From the NCBI GenBank assembly GCA_020091685.1, contig CM034599.1, positions 38,099,377 through 38,163,376 on the forward strand: DNA of 64,000 bases. Direction: 5' to 3'. Positions 53,608 to 64,000 of this stretch are shown one piece after another. The notes under the pieces are model-generated. The model saw only the letters and a program-made list of their open reading frames with translations. It was not told the origin of the DNA and did not search any database. Source of the stretch: Lutjanus erythropterus. Its lineage: Eukaryota; Chordata; Actinopteri; Lutjaniformes; Lutjanidae. The translations under genes and the position numbers were made by a program. Within the stretch, counting starts at the first letter, position 1, and each line of letters starts with the position of its first letter.

Positions 53608-54316
53608 CTGGAAGGAAAAAAAGACAGAAAATTGACAACATTATTTGCACTGCATTTCCATTGAAACCTGGCTGAACACAAGTCTCAAGCTGCAGCGCAG
53701 TGATCCTGCTCCAAGGTTAACCTCTGTCATGGTTCTTTACCATGAAAACTCTGCTTGTCAGGTCCCATTCGCCTGCTTGTGGATCACACTGTGGAGGAGA
53801 TTGAGTTCGCCTACTGTCACGTATCGATCCATTACATCAGGGAGGGAGTGTGAGGGATGTCCAGTCTGATAAACACGCACTATCTGCTCACGGCTGCCAA
53901 AACCTCTCCACAGTGGCACTCATTTTAATCTTTATCTTGCACCGTTTGCAAATGTGTCTCTCTGCCCACTTAGCGTGCACAGTGTGCCTGCAAAGTAAAG
54001 ACACTCACATAAACTGAATTGAGCAACTTTACTGACTACAGTATTTTCTATCCTAATACACACACCTCCTCACTAGGCCTGATCATGAGCTCACATTTTA
54101 TATCTGATCAATACCACAAAGTACCGAGTGAATCCAACCATATAAATGGTTCCTCCTCCGTCCACAGCCTGTAATCCTGTTCTTGCTTTCTGTCTTTTCT
54201 TATTCCCACTGTAGGAAAAATACTATCAGTAGCTAAGAATTCAATTAGCCAGCCTCTCAACTGGGCACACAGCAGACTGCCAAAACTGGCAATTCATAAA
54301 TCACATTTAGGCTGCA

Positions 54317-54408
54317 GGAGAGGAGAGGAGGGAGAGGAGAGGAGAGGGAGGGAGAGGTATAAGAGACAGAGAGGAGAGGAGAGGAGAGGAGAGGAGAGGA
54401 GAGGAGAG
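54317..54408. repeat. GGAGA-type purine minisatellite
   Basis: Tandem aggag/ggaga units with ggg interruptions on the plus strand, the last 40 bases a perfect (GGAGA)n. Pyrimidine-rich on the abca2 transcript. Confidence 0.95.
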
Positions 54409-55489
54409 GTTATTTAAGAGTCAAAATAAGTTTTTTTGCAGTTAAAACACGGCAGAGTGATGAGTCTGTCTACATAAATGATCGAGCATTGGCTGCACAC
54501 AACGTTTTTTAGCTGCAGATTCTGCAGTACACAATTCACATCGAGTGCTAACATTTACAGTGAGTGGTTAAATGTAATTACAGTATCCCATTAATGCAAC
54601 TATTATCTCATTGAATTATAGCTAGTATAAATTGTTTGGATTCTCTAACCACGGACAAAATTTGAGGTTTTTGACGTGGCACAGGTTGAGCCCAGGGGAA
54701 TGCCTGTGTGAAGCCTTTAACTCTACGAACATTATGCCACCAAAGACACATTCATAAAGGAACCTAAGAAGAAAAAATAGGACAGGACAAGAGATAATCT
54801 CAGAGTGGTTGATGTTAGAGAAATATTTATGTAAAAGTACAAAGTATTCGTACCAAAAACTACTCAGACTATCTCGAAAATCTGTCTTATTGGGGCATAA
54901 GGCCCTGGTGTAAAAAGTGAGTCCTTTCTTTATTCACCCCATTTTTGTTCCATATGAACAAGCTCATTTTATTATTGCAGTACAACTGGTGTACAGTTTT
55001 TACAGAATTGTTTCTGTTATCTTGGAATGACCGCCTCCAAGTGACTCCGCAGAAAGGTAACAACTCCATTTGGACCCACATCCCCCACACAACTCTAACT
55101 CAAACATCATTCCAGGCTAGGGATGAAATGATATTCAAATTTCATATCACAATTATAGTAATTAAAATTATTATGGTGCTGTCAAAATGTGCTGAAAATG
55201 TTCAAAAAGTATCGATATATGGATTGAAATCATTTCACCAACTTTTATACTAAAATCCTCTCAATAATTTTAAAATAGCATCATGTCCTTTGTGATGCAA
55301 ATGATTTCACTGATGCAAAACAAATCTACACCTGCATCTGAGAGACTGTAGCTGACCTTGGTTGATGCTGGACACAATTTACTGTTTGGCAGTTTTTCAA
55401 AGTGCAATCAAACACTGTTATCCCAGTAATTAAGTGGTATATAATATTTACAGTAGCCATTGTGCATGCAAAAATGAGTACAAACGTCT

Positions 55490-55640
55490 AATAGTGAGTT
55501 GGAACCATAGACTGTATATTAAATAGGTTGTAGAGAGTTGTTTCCCCTCGACCCCCCTCCCCAGACATGGCAGAGACAGACAGGCTGCAGGAGCTCTGCA
55601 GGAGCTCTGCAGGCTGCACACAACCTCGTAAACTGACAAT
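55490..55640 (-). repeat. Interspersed repeat related to 170-330
   Basis: ggaaccatagactgtatatt, then ccccctccccagacatg and caggagctctgcaggagctc. In reverse complement these give the gagctcctgcag repeats, G-rich run and tatattaaacag text seen at 170-330. Confidence 0.55.
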
Positions 55641-58103
55641 AACAAGCAATGACGAGTTCTCCACTGCAAGCTGATCTGCTGTTTATAACTGTGTGTTGTC
55701 TGTCAGTGTAAAGTTAATCCCATTATCCTGAAAATAAAAGCACACTGCTCTGAAAATACACACTCTGGACAATGAGTTAAGTGGATGCCAATGTCACTTC
55801 CTGCCAAACTCCATTAACATTTTGATAAATTTAACAGTTATAAATATCTACACCCTCTAAATGATTATAAATGATTTCTTAAGACTCATAAACAGACATT
55901 TATTTGAGAAAAATTCAATTAATTGCAACTCTAATTAATGTGAAGTGGACACACAAAACTGTTAGATAGAATATAAATTTCTACACCGCAGCTGTAGTAT
56001 TCATGTCAAGTTTCAACTCATCTGATGACACATCATGGTCAATTTATGATTTATTACAGTAAATATATTACAGATTTCTCCTTTAAAATTTTAAACCAAT
56101 ACTAATCGTCTGGGCTTTTTATCACAGTGTATCGTGAAGCTGATGACTGATGATGATTGACATCTTTAATCCAATCCAGCAATATTTAGAGACAGAAGCT
56201 CACGGTCAGATACTATATTCAGTCCTGTACAAATTAAAACCACAGCTCACATCGTGGCGTGTTAATGCCAAACAAACCCTTTGGCCATAAGTCAGCTTCC
56301 CGCCTGTCTCATCTGTTAACAGTGAAGGCGCTGCAGCTCTCTCTCAGCTTCAGCCGTCATCATTCAGTGTCCTGATTCAACCTGGAGCGCACCTCTACCT
56401 GCAGCTGAGGGCTCCTCTTTCACCTCATCCTCCATGACCTGTAACAACATGTTGTGTGACGATGAGGCCACATGAGGGCACTGACTCCTCTGTCAGGAGT
56501 CATGATGACAGCGTCTCTCTCTCAGTGTGTGTGTGTGTGTGAGTGCGCGTACGTGTGTCGGATATGACAACATAGCGCTATCTTGTTACACGCAGAACCA
56601 GGAACCATGATGTCTTTGTGTGTCTGTCTTGGATACACACGCACATACACAGCTGGTGTGTGTGTGTTTCTGTCTGTGAAGGTCATGACAGACAAACAGG
56701 CCTTTTAGACAGAGACAAGAGACCTCTGACACACACATACACACGCACACACACGAAACAAAACCTCCCTTCTCACATTATCAAATACATTCACATAATA
56801 GGATTCCTGCACGCACATACACTCATTGGAAGGAAAGGAAGGAAAGTTGCATACATAAACACACACATGTGTTATAAATAAAGGAAATCTAGCATAACAT
56901 GACTGACACAATGTTAAACAACATAATATTTGTACTGATGTCAAGTAAATGTAGAGCATGAGCTTCACACTCACCAGAAAAAAGCTACAGAGAGAACTGT
57001 TGGTCTCTTGTTAAGATTCCTGTATTGATTTTCATGCCTTGGAAGAACAAAAGCAAACGTCCGATTTGAATAATAAAAACAGCAGAGAGCTCTGTGAGAG
57101 AGTCTGATCCTGCGCTTTCCCGACACTTCTAAATGTTAACAGTTCAAGTTTTCTGCAGGCACCATCTCACCATCACTGCTGCCCAGGACCTCATCTCACA
57201 CTTCACCTTTGTTTTGTGTGTTTTATTAATGTGAAACAGATTATCCGTGGTGATGAACCCACAGAATATTGCATCTCTAAGCTCACTGTTTTGGTTGTTG
57301 GGTCCACAAATCTAGCTCTTGTCCACCTTACTCCCAGCAGCAGCAGCTGTTTTCAGTGAAGAAGCTTTGATGAACACACTGCACACCAAGAGTTTAATTG
57401 GGCCTGAGAAGTTGAGCCTGAAAAGACCCAAACCCGACCCGAACCCAGCCCTCATTAGCATATTTCAGCCCAAACCCGATTACAGCCTGACAGTTTTCTT
57501 AATAAGCTTCCCTCTCTGTACCACACATACTGTACGTAATACAGCCCAAACATGACGGAAGCCCATGAAATATATGAGAAAAACGGCCCAACCCGACCCA
57601 AACCTGTCAGGTCCCGTCTGGTTCAGGCACAGATCTCAAGCTCTACTGTACACTACCTGTCCAGCAGCAAACTGCAGACAGGCACAGATTGAGACTAGCT
57701 GGTGAATACAGTGGATCACCTATCAGTTAAAGAGATGGATATTTCCCTCAGGAGTTGATGGAAACCTCACATTCATCAGGTGGACACAAACATGAGTCCA
57801 GATGTTGCTCTGTGTTTACTGGATGTGTGACACTGTTTGCTAATGTGTTCACATTAACAACTATTGTGCCAGATGTCATGCTTTCAGGTTGTTCTGCTGC
57901 CCCCAACTGCATAAAAATCACTTACTGAATCTTTAACATCTAACTATTCCAACAAGAAATTAATCTCTGTATATATGTATAAATGTATATTTAATGTTTA
58001 TTTGTATAGGGGCAACTACGTAGCACAAACCAGTGCCACATAGAATAACACCTATAGCCTAACCTAATTTGTAATGCCTGTCCCTAGCTGGGCAACATAT
58101 GTG

Positions 58104-59304
58104 CACTCACTGGCCATTTCATTACACCTGTTCAACTGCTTCTTAACGCAAATATCTAATCAACCATTCAAATGGCAGCATGTCAATACATTAAGTCATG
58201 TAGACATGGTCAAGACGACCTGCTGAAGTTCAAACCGAGCATCAGTATGGGGAAGAAAGGTGATTTAAGTGATTTTGAACGTGGCATGGTTGCTGGTGTC
58301 AGACGGGCTGGTCTGAGTATTTCAGAAACTGCTGATCTACTGGGATTTTCACACACAACCATCTCTAGGGTTTACAGAGGATTTCTGAAAAAGAGAAACT
58401 ATCCAGTGAGCAGCAGTTCTCTGGGAGAAAATGCCTTGTTGATGACAGAGGTCAGAGGAGAACAGCCAGACTGGTTCAAGACGATAGAAAGGCAACAGTA
58501 ACTCAGATAACCACTTGTTACAACCAAGGTGTGCAGAAGACCATCTCTGAACACACAACATGTTGAATCTTGAAGCAGATTGGCTACAGCAGCAGAAGAT
58601 CACACCGGGTGCCAATCCTGTCAGCTAAGAACAGGAAACTGAGGCTACAATTCACACAGACTCACCAAAACTGGACAACAGAAGGTTGGAAAAACGTTGT
58701 CTGGTCTGATGAGTCTTGATTTCTGCTGTGACATTCAGATGGTCAGGTCAGAATTTGGTGTAAAAAACATGAAAGCATGGATCCATCCTGCCTTGTATCA
58801 ACGGTTCAGGATGCTGGTGGTGTGATGGTGTGGGGGAGATTTTCTTGACACACTTTGGGCCTCTTACTACCAACTGATCATCGTTTAAACTCCACAGTCT
58901 ACCTGAGTATTGTTGCTGACCATGTCCATCCCTATATGACCACAGTGTACCCATCCTCTGATGGATTCTTCCAGCAGGATAACACAACATGTCATAAAGC
59001 TCAAATCATCTCAAACTGGTTTCTTGAACATGACAGTACTCCAGTGGCCTCCACAGTCAACAGATCTCAATCCACTATAACACCTTTGGGATGTGGTGGA
59101 ACAGGAGATTCACATCATGGATGTGCAGTCAACAAATCTGCAGCAACTGTATGATGCTGTCATGTCAATATGGACCAATATCTCTGAGGAATGTTTCCAG
59201 CACCTTGTTGAATCTATGCCATGAAGAATTACAGCAGTTCTGAAGACAAAAGGGGCTCCAACCCGTTGTTAGTAAGGTGTACCTAATGAAGTGGCCAGTG
59301 AGTG
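58104..59304 (+). mobile_element. Tc1-like transposon of a second family, near full length, inactive
   Basis: The left cactcactggccatttcatt and the right aatgaagtggccagtgagtg are inverted repeats, with TA on the right flank and a decayed TG on the left. 1,201 bp. Plus-strand pieces: SDFERGMVAGVRRAGLSISE and TADLLGFSHTTISRVYRGF (helix-turn-helix half, 58,260-58,390), then DGFFQQDNTTCHKAQIISNW near 58,960-59,020 (second catalytic Asp). The region after it is frameshifted. Antisense to abca2. Confidence 0.93.
58172..59150 (+). pseudogene. Tc1-like transposase relic (second family)
   Basis: Two open pieces remain: 58,172-58,501 (109 codons, DNA-binding half) and 58,855-59,154 (99 codons, includes FFQQDNTTCHKA). 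Stops and frame changes between them make it non-functional. Confidence 0.85.
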
Positions 59305-61153
59305 TAGGTCCTTTGCTCATCTTGTGAACTGTTCATCTGATCAACTTCACACTTTGTGGGTGAATTGCCAAGGACCTAAGGGAGTGCAGTGTTGAAATTG
59401 GTGCAATTTGGTTCTATGGTGGCACTGGAACAACAAACTTCACTTTAAGCCTAGAACTTTTGAGCCTTAAATCTCAGAAGTCTCAGGAAAACAAAGCTGG
59501 ACTCTGGGTGTTCAGGCAAATCTATCTATATAAACCACAGCCATTTGTGTCCTGGGATGAAACAATAATAAATAAGAAGAGATAATAATCATACCATCAT
59601 GATTTCTGAATACCCTGGTGTACCGTAATACTTTTATACTGCTCCAGCCTAGTAAACAGCAATCATCCATCAATCTACAGACACATTTCCTGCTTTAACT
59701 TGAACTGTTGCACTTGTCGTACTTGTGTGTACAAAGACTTCATGTGAAGGAGGATTATTAGCAACCTTTTTGATGTGCACACTTATGTCCAAATGAAGCG
59801 GATTAGATCAACTGCTGTTTCCAACCTGTTTGATCGTCTGACTGCTTGTGTTTCTTGGCCCATCAGACTCTGTAGTGATTCATAGAGGTCAGAAAATACT
59901 TATATACTTATTACTGACAGAACAATGGACTACAAAACTACACAAATATTGCCACATTGTGATAACCTGGCAGTATCCTTTAACAAAAAAAGGTTCCTTT
60001 GTGATAAAATTGGAGACCAACTAATGCATTCACACAAAGAAACACACCACACACAAACTGGTGATTCTAAAAGGGAACATGCCACAAAGATTTGCTCATG
60101 CATGTTTCACACTGTGCCTACACACACTTTATGAGTCATCAGAGCGGTGTGATACAACGCTGTGGCAAAGAGGACGTCCTCTGAGAAGGATTTCATTTTG
60201 TGCCTTAGAATTTTCTGCACACCATAGATCCACGTATTAACATTTGTATCTATGAGTTCACACATGATGCAAACACTGTATGTGTGTATATTCTTTTTTT
60301 TGCACATATTTTTAGTCTTGAAAGTTTTACACAAACACAGCAGCATCACATCACATTTAACTGCTTCTTGAACTGCAGAAACTCACAATCCACTCTCACT
60401 CATAGAGTGATGTATCTGTTACTTCATAGACAATCTTTGGCTGAGTACAGATGCTGGCCTGCAGAAAGCACATTAACCAGGCAATTCCATTTCAGCCATT
60501 ACAGAACTAATGTCTGTATGATGCTAATTATACCATGATGACAGAATTCTCCTTTCTGATTGGCCGGAAGGCATGGACTAACTTTTCAGTCAGATATGGA
60601 AAACTGTGCTAACAGAACAGCAGAAAAGTGGAAACATCTTCAAAATTTGCAACATATAAAATCAAATTTCCAAAAATTACTTTTGAAAAGTCTCATATTT
60701 CATATTTCCACCTATATTTCAAAATGGTCAGCTTTTTTTTTTTTTAAAGATGATTGCCATTTTTTTTTTTTGGAAAATTCAAATTTACTCATCAGAAATC
60801 CTGTTTATATTCCCCTCTGCAATTTCTTCTAACTTTATTAGAAATGACTTACAAAAAAGTCACTTTATTTGACCATTGGCCATTATATGAGGAGGTGAAT
60901 ATGATTCTTTGGTTACTACTGTATGGAGCATGTAGGCTACTTTTCAGCATAAAAGATGCAAAAATGTAAAATGTGGTTAACCTGAACACTTTAGGGTCAA
61001 AGTATAACTTTCACAAGATCAGTCTGTGGAAGAGCTGACCACTGTGACGACGTCTTCAACAGCTTTGTCAGATTTTCATGCAAAAAATGCAATTAGCTGC
61101 TATACAATAATAAGATCTTTGTACACACACTGTACTGTCTATTAGCAATCACA

Positions 61154-61182
61154 GACACACACACACACACACACACACACAT
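61154..61182. repeat. (CA)n microsatellite
   Basis: About 29 bases of pure CA on the plus strand; a shorter one follows at about 61,230-61,243. Confidence 0.95.
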
Positions 61183-61590
61183 ATGCACTAGTATGCAGAC
61201 ATGGCACACCCTGGCACAAACATTCCCAGACACACACACACACAAAAGCCTCTGCTGATTAAAGAATCATTATTATTCATCATGTACAGACGTCTGTGCT
61301 GACACCAGTGATGCCATTCAAAACACTTGGAGTAACAATGGACCCAATGTTTGAGACAAACACAGTCAGAGTGGGTGGGAGGGTGGACAGCACGCAAACA
61401 GAAGACATCCACTTGTAGATATTGATCTTCACAAAGACGTACATCTCAGAGGAAGTTCTACGCATGTATACATATTTCGTGGAAAGCTGGCCGATGCCTC
61501 CCGCCCTCCCACCTCCTACAGTCTTTCACGGCTCTTTATCATAGATTACTTCTTGAGAACTGGAAAATGATGAACAGATGATCTTCTCAC

Positions 61591-61627
61591 CAGGAGAATG
61601 GAGAAGAAAATCAGGAAAGATGTCAAG
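61591..61627 (-). other. Orphan exon-like segment, 37 nt
   Basis: On the minus strand, ctctttttcag precedes 37 nt starting cttgacatctttcctgattt, followed by the donor ctcctg|gtgaga. One frame gives LTSFLIFFSILL, a hydrophobic run. It does not fit the known ABCA2 N-terminus and would not keep frame with exon 2. Chance, an untranslated exon or an exon of another gene are all possible. Confidence 0.25.
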
Positions 61628-62517
61628 CTGAAAAAGAGCCAGAGGGGAAAATGATGTTTTGTTTTTTTAACACCATCTCTGTGGCACCAAATTACTTTCA
61701 AATGTCCAAATTATCCACACTGGGGTTGTTTTATCCTTCAAATTCAAGTATAAAGATGAAATAAAGCAAGACCTCATCATTACATTCTTTTTGGAAATTT
61801 TATGTTATATGTTGTAAATATGTTTTTGACATATTTGCCTTCTTACAAAAGCACAAAATGTGTGTTCTGAGGTTGTCACATGATAACCCTAACCCAGCCA
61901 AAGTGTATGAAATTAGGTCTCAAAATCATGGAAAAAGGTCAGTGTTCTCTTGCTCTGAAATGCTGGGGGTGTTTCTGCTCTGCTGTCTCAGTGTTAAACA
62001 CCACTACAACCTGAAAACCGCCCGAAACATGGACGCTCCGTCTAGAAGCTTTATTGGACATGCCCAGACATATTTGAGCCACCAGAGCCAGAGGATGGTG
62101 ACAGGATGTTTTTTTTCTTCTGTGTCCGGTTGTTGGAACTGAAGTGAGCTGAAGTGAACTGCTGGGCTGATTTGGACTGAGAGTGACTGAAGGTACGTTT
62201 GTTACTGACCATTGGGAAGGGTGAGGGGAGGTTCCACAGAGGCTTATACAGTTTCAGGGGACCGTGGCTCCGGCATGTTACAGAGACATGTTTCAGGCCC
62301 ACCCAAAACCCCTTCATATCATCGTTCTTCATGTGTATTTAGAAGAAAAGGTCCCTTTTTTCCTTTGCAAGGCCCTTAAGTCAGTTGCAGCAGGTGCAGC
62401 AATCACACTAAATACTGAGACAATTTCAAAAAATTTTCTCCCCGTCACTTAGACACAAAAACACTCACAAGTTTCTGTAAGTTGAAATAACAACTCTTCT
62501 GTGCCAGACAGAACAAT

Positions 62518-62610
62518 GGGCCTCATTCAAGAGCCGCTTGTACAAACAGATTTGTTCTTAAGTGGTATGTACGAGTGATTTAGGAGAACTTTTCACATTC
62601 ACCAATTTTC
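62518..62610. mobile_element. Harbinger-type tip fragment
   Basis: ggcctcattcaagagccgct and tgttcttaagtgg resemble the left end of the element at 32,487 (gggcctcattcactaacg, aatgttcttact). No matching right end found. Confidence 0.45.
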
Positions 62611-64000
62611 TCATATTTTGAATTTTCTTTCAGATATGAACACGATTCACAAGGTCCAGACCTGTCATAGAGTCATGCAGTCAGTCTGCTGTTATCCAAA
62701 CTGAAGTTTTTCAATAATGACTGTATATTTCATTAGTCTGAAGACATTCTGAGTTTGAAAAATAAATTACACTTCATAATTATGTCAACATTATCCTGTT
62801 TGACTGGGTGCAGTGTTCATTTTGTCAGGATTTTCATTTTTCATAGTTTTATGTCAGGTTCAGGTTAGGTCAGATTATCAGATTAGGCATGAAATGGCTC
62901 TACCTCTGTACACTCTAACACACTGCAGAGACACACCCTGAACCATTCAGCCACACATTTCAGCCTTCACTGTAACACAAAGGATCGTTAACTCTGCTGC
63001 TGATGTATTATTAAGCAGACGCTCACCACTCATTTCCAGTTCAATTATTAAGAGGGCTGATCATGACTCTGCAACGGGCTGAATGAGGCTGGGGGTTCAG
63101 AGACCACTGAGGAGGGACAGATATAGACCAGCGCCAAAACTAACCCCATATTAATAAATAATAGATCATCTTGATGCAGGTGTTTCTATAGAAGTGCACT
63201 GAGGATCTGTAGATAAAGCCTGTTACAGGATAGTCTTTACTAATGTTCACTGGACACTCTTGACTACATGGTGTCATACAAAGATCGCTCTCTGCCACAA
63301 CACTTATGAATGCCCTTAAACCTAGTTTTACAGGTTATGAAACAGTCTCAGTTTATTACTGATGCCTCTATTTGACCCACATAAGCAAACAACACCAACA
63401 GCAAGTAGATCAGCTATTTCTGTGTAGTTATTCTTAATGACTGCCACTGGGTTGAAGTCCCCATGAAATTAGATGAAACAACGAGCCTGTGTTTAAATTA
63501 CAAAGTTACAGAGAGTATATGTTAGCCAGATAAAAGGAAGAAGGGGGAGATTTGTGCTTCGATGATTTTATTTTTGATGTAATATGTACTTATGGTGGAG
63601 GAAACTACTGCTCCTGTCCACAGGGGGCTCCAAAGTCAACAAAATATTAAAGTTCCTTGTAGTAGCTTTAAACAATGCAGACAAAGACCTCAGCAAATAT
63701 GGGCAACATTTAGAGCAGGAGCAAAGAGTAGGATAATTAATGTAATTATTATTTTTCAACTGTGAATAATTTTTCAAATAATCAATTAATTGTTTTGTGT
63801 ATAAATTTCTCAGTAGAAAGGTGATGTTTCCGGTCTTGTTTTCTCCAAAACAGCATAAAACCAGAAGAGATTTACAATTATATAGAACAGATTAAAGCAG
63901 AAACTCGTCACATTCAACAGGTTGTAACCAGAGACTGTTTACATATTTTTGCTTGCTAAAAAATTTATTGATTTTCAAAAGTGCTTGGTGATGATTTCTA

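Larger units (their letters stand above)
53608..64000. other. abca2 intron 1 (partial; extends past the right edge)
   Basis: 10.4 kb upstream of exon 2 with no match to the expected initiator exon. Contents: GGAGA minisatellite 54,317-54,408; an inverted relative of the 170-330 repeat at 55,490-55,640; a repeat at about 57,690-57,930 related to 21,000-21,100; Tc1 element 58,104-59,304; microsatellite 61,154-61,182; an orphan exon-like segment 61,591-61,627; a Harbinger-type tip at 62,518. 59,310-61,150 and 62,700-64,000 have nothing I can name beyond a weak GATTAATCG-type fragment near 63,730-63,830. Confidence 0.75.

Noticed and set aside
57319-57370. cagctgctgctgctggg on the minus strand as the missing initiator exon (LLLW-like)
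   Set aside because: The frame around it gives SCCCWE followed by a stop, with no ATG, no RRSP end and no donor in phase 0.
62220-62290. Minus-strand KLYKPLWNLPSPFPMV as a diverged ABCA2 N-terminus
   Set aside because: It resembles the LLWKN motif only by LWN. The rest and the splice phase do not fit.

Overview
The window is vertebrate, almost certainly teleost fish, genomic DNA. It lies inside one large gene, abca2, which is read on the minus strand. The ATP-binding cassette transporter ABCA2 can be rebuilt exon by exon from about 53.6 kb down to 0.4 kb. I place 29 consecutive coding exons, numbered 2 to 30 on the assumption that a single initiator exon lies upstream. They are joined by phase-consistent splice sites and give about 1,695 codons: membrane helix 1, the large first luminal domain, the rest of membrane domain 1, nucleotide-binding domain 1, the regulatory linker, and the start of membrane domain 2 with part of the second luminal loop. 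The initiator exon lies beyond the right edge. The rest of membrane domain 2 and nucleotide-binding domain 2 lie beyond the left edge. No second cellular gene, tRNA, rRNA or CRISPR array was found.

Layout by coordinate, which runs 3' to 5' for the gene: 0-5.5 kb, second luminal domain, helix 7 and linker (exons 30-26); 5.5-12.5 kb, nucleotide-binding domain 1 (exons 25-21); 13.4-20.3 kb, membrane helices 2-6 (exons 20-15); 25.5-43.2 kb, first luminal domain (exons 14-3); 53.5 kb, membrane helix 1 (exon 2); 53.6-64 kb, a long first intron. The family is known as a lysosomal and late-endosomal lipid transporter (cholesterol and sphingolipid handling, strong in nervous tissue). That role is established for the family and inferred for this fish copy.

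The introns are AT-rich and full of transposon remains, which explains the teleost assignment. They hold three separate Tc1-like transposon families (one with a full and a partial copy), a Harbinger-like element, several hAT-like or fold-back non-autonomous elements (two with visible or near-perfect target duplications), at least six copies of a short element with GATTAATCG-rich ends, two decayed non-LTR retrotransposons, and many CA/TG microsatellites.

The most interesting points are in the host gene. Exon 5 (122 nt, frame-breaking if skipped) sits between two long complementary dinucleotide tracts, TG-rich on one side and CA-rich on the other, about 87 nt each, so the exon could be looped out in the pre-mRNA. 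Intron 10 appears to use a GC donor. A 59-codon, frame-neutral exon in the first luminal domain has no counterpart in the human protein as I recall it. Apart from these I see no new multi-gene system.
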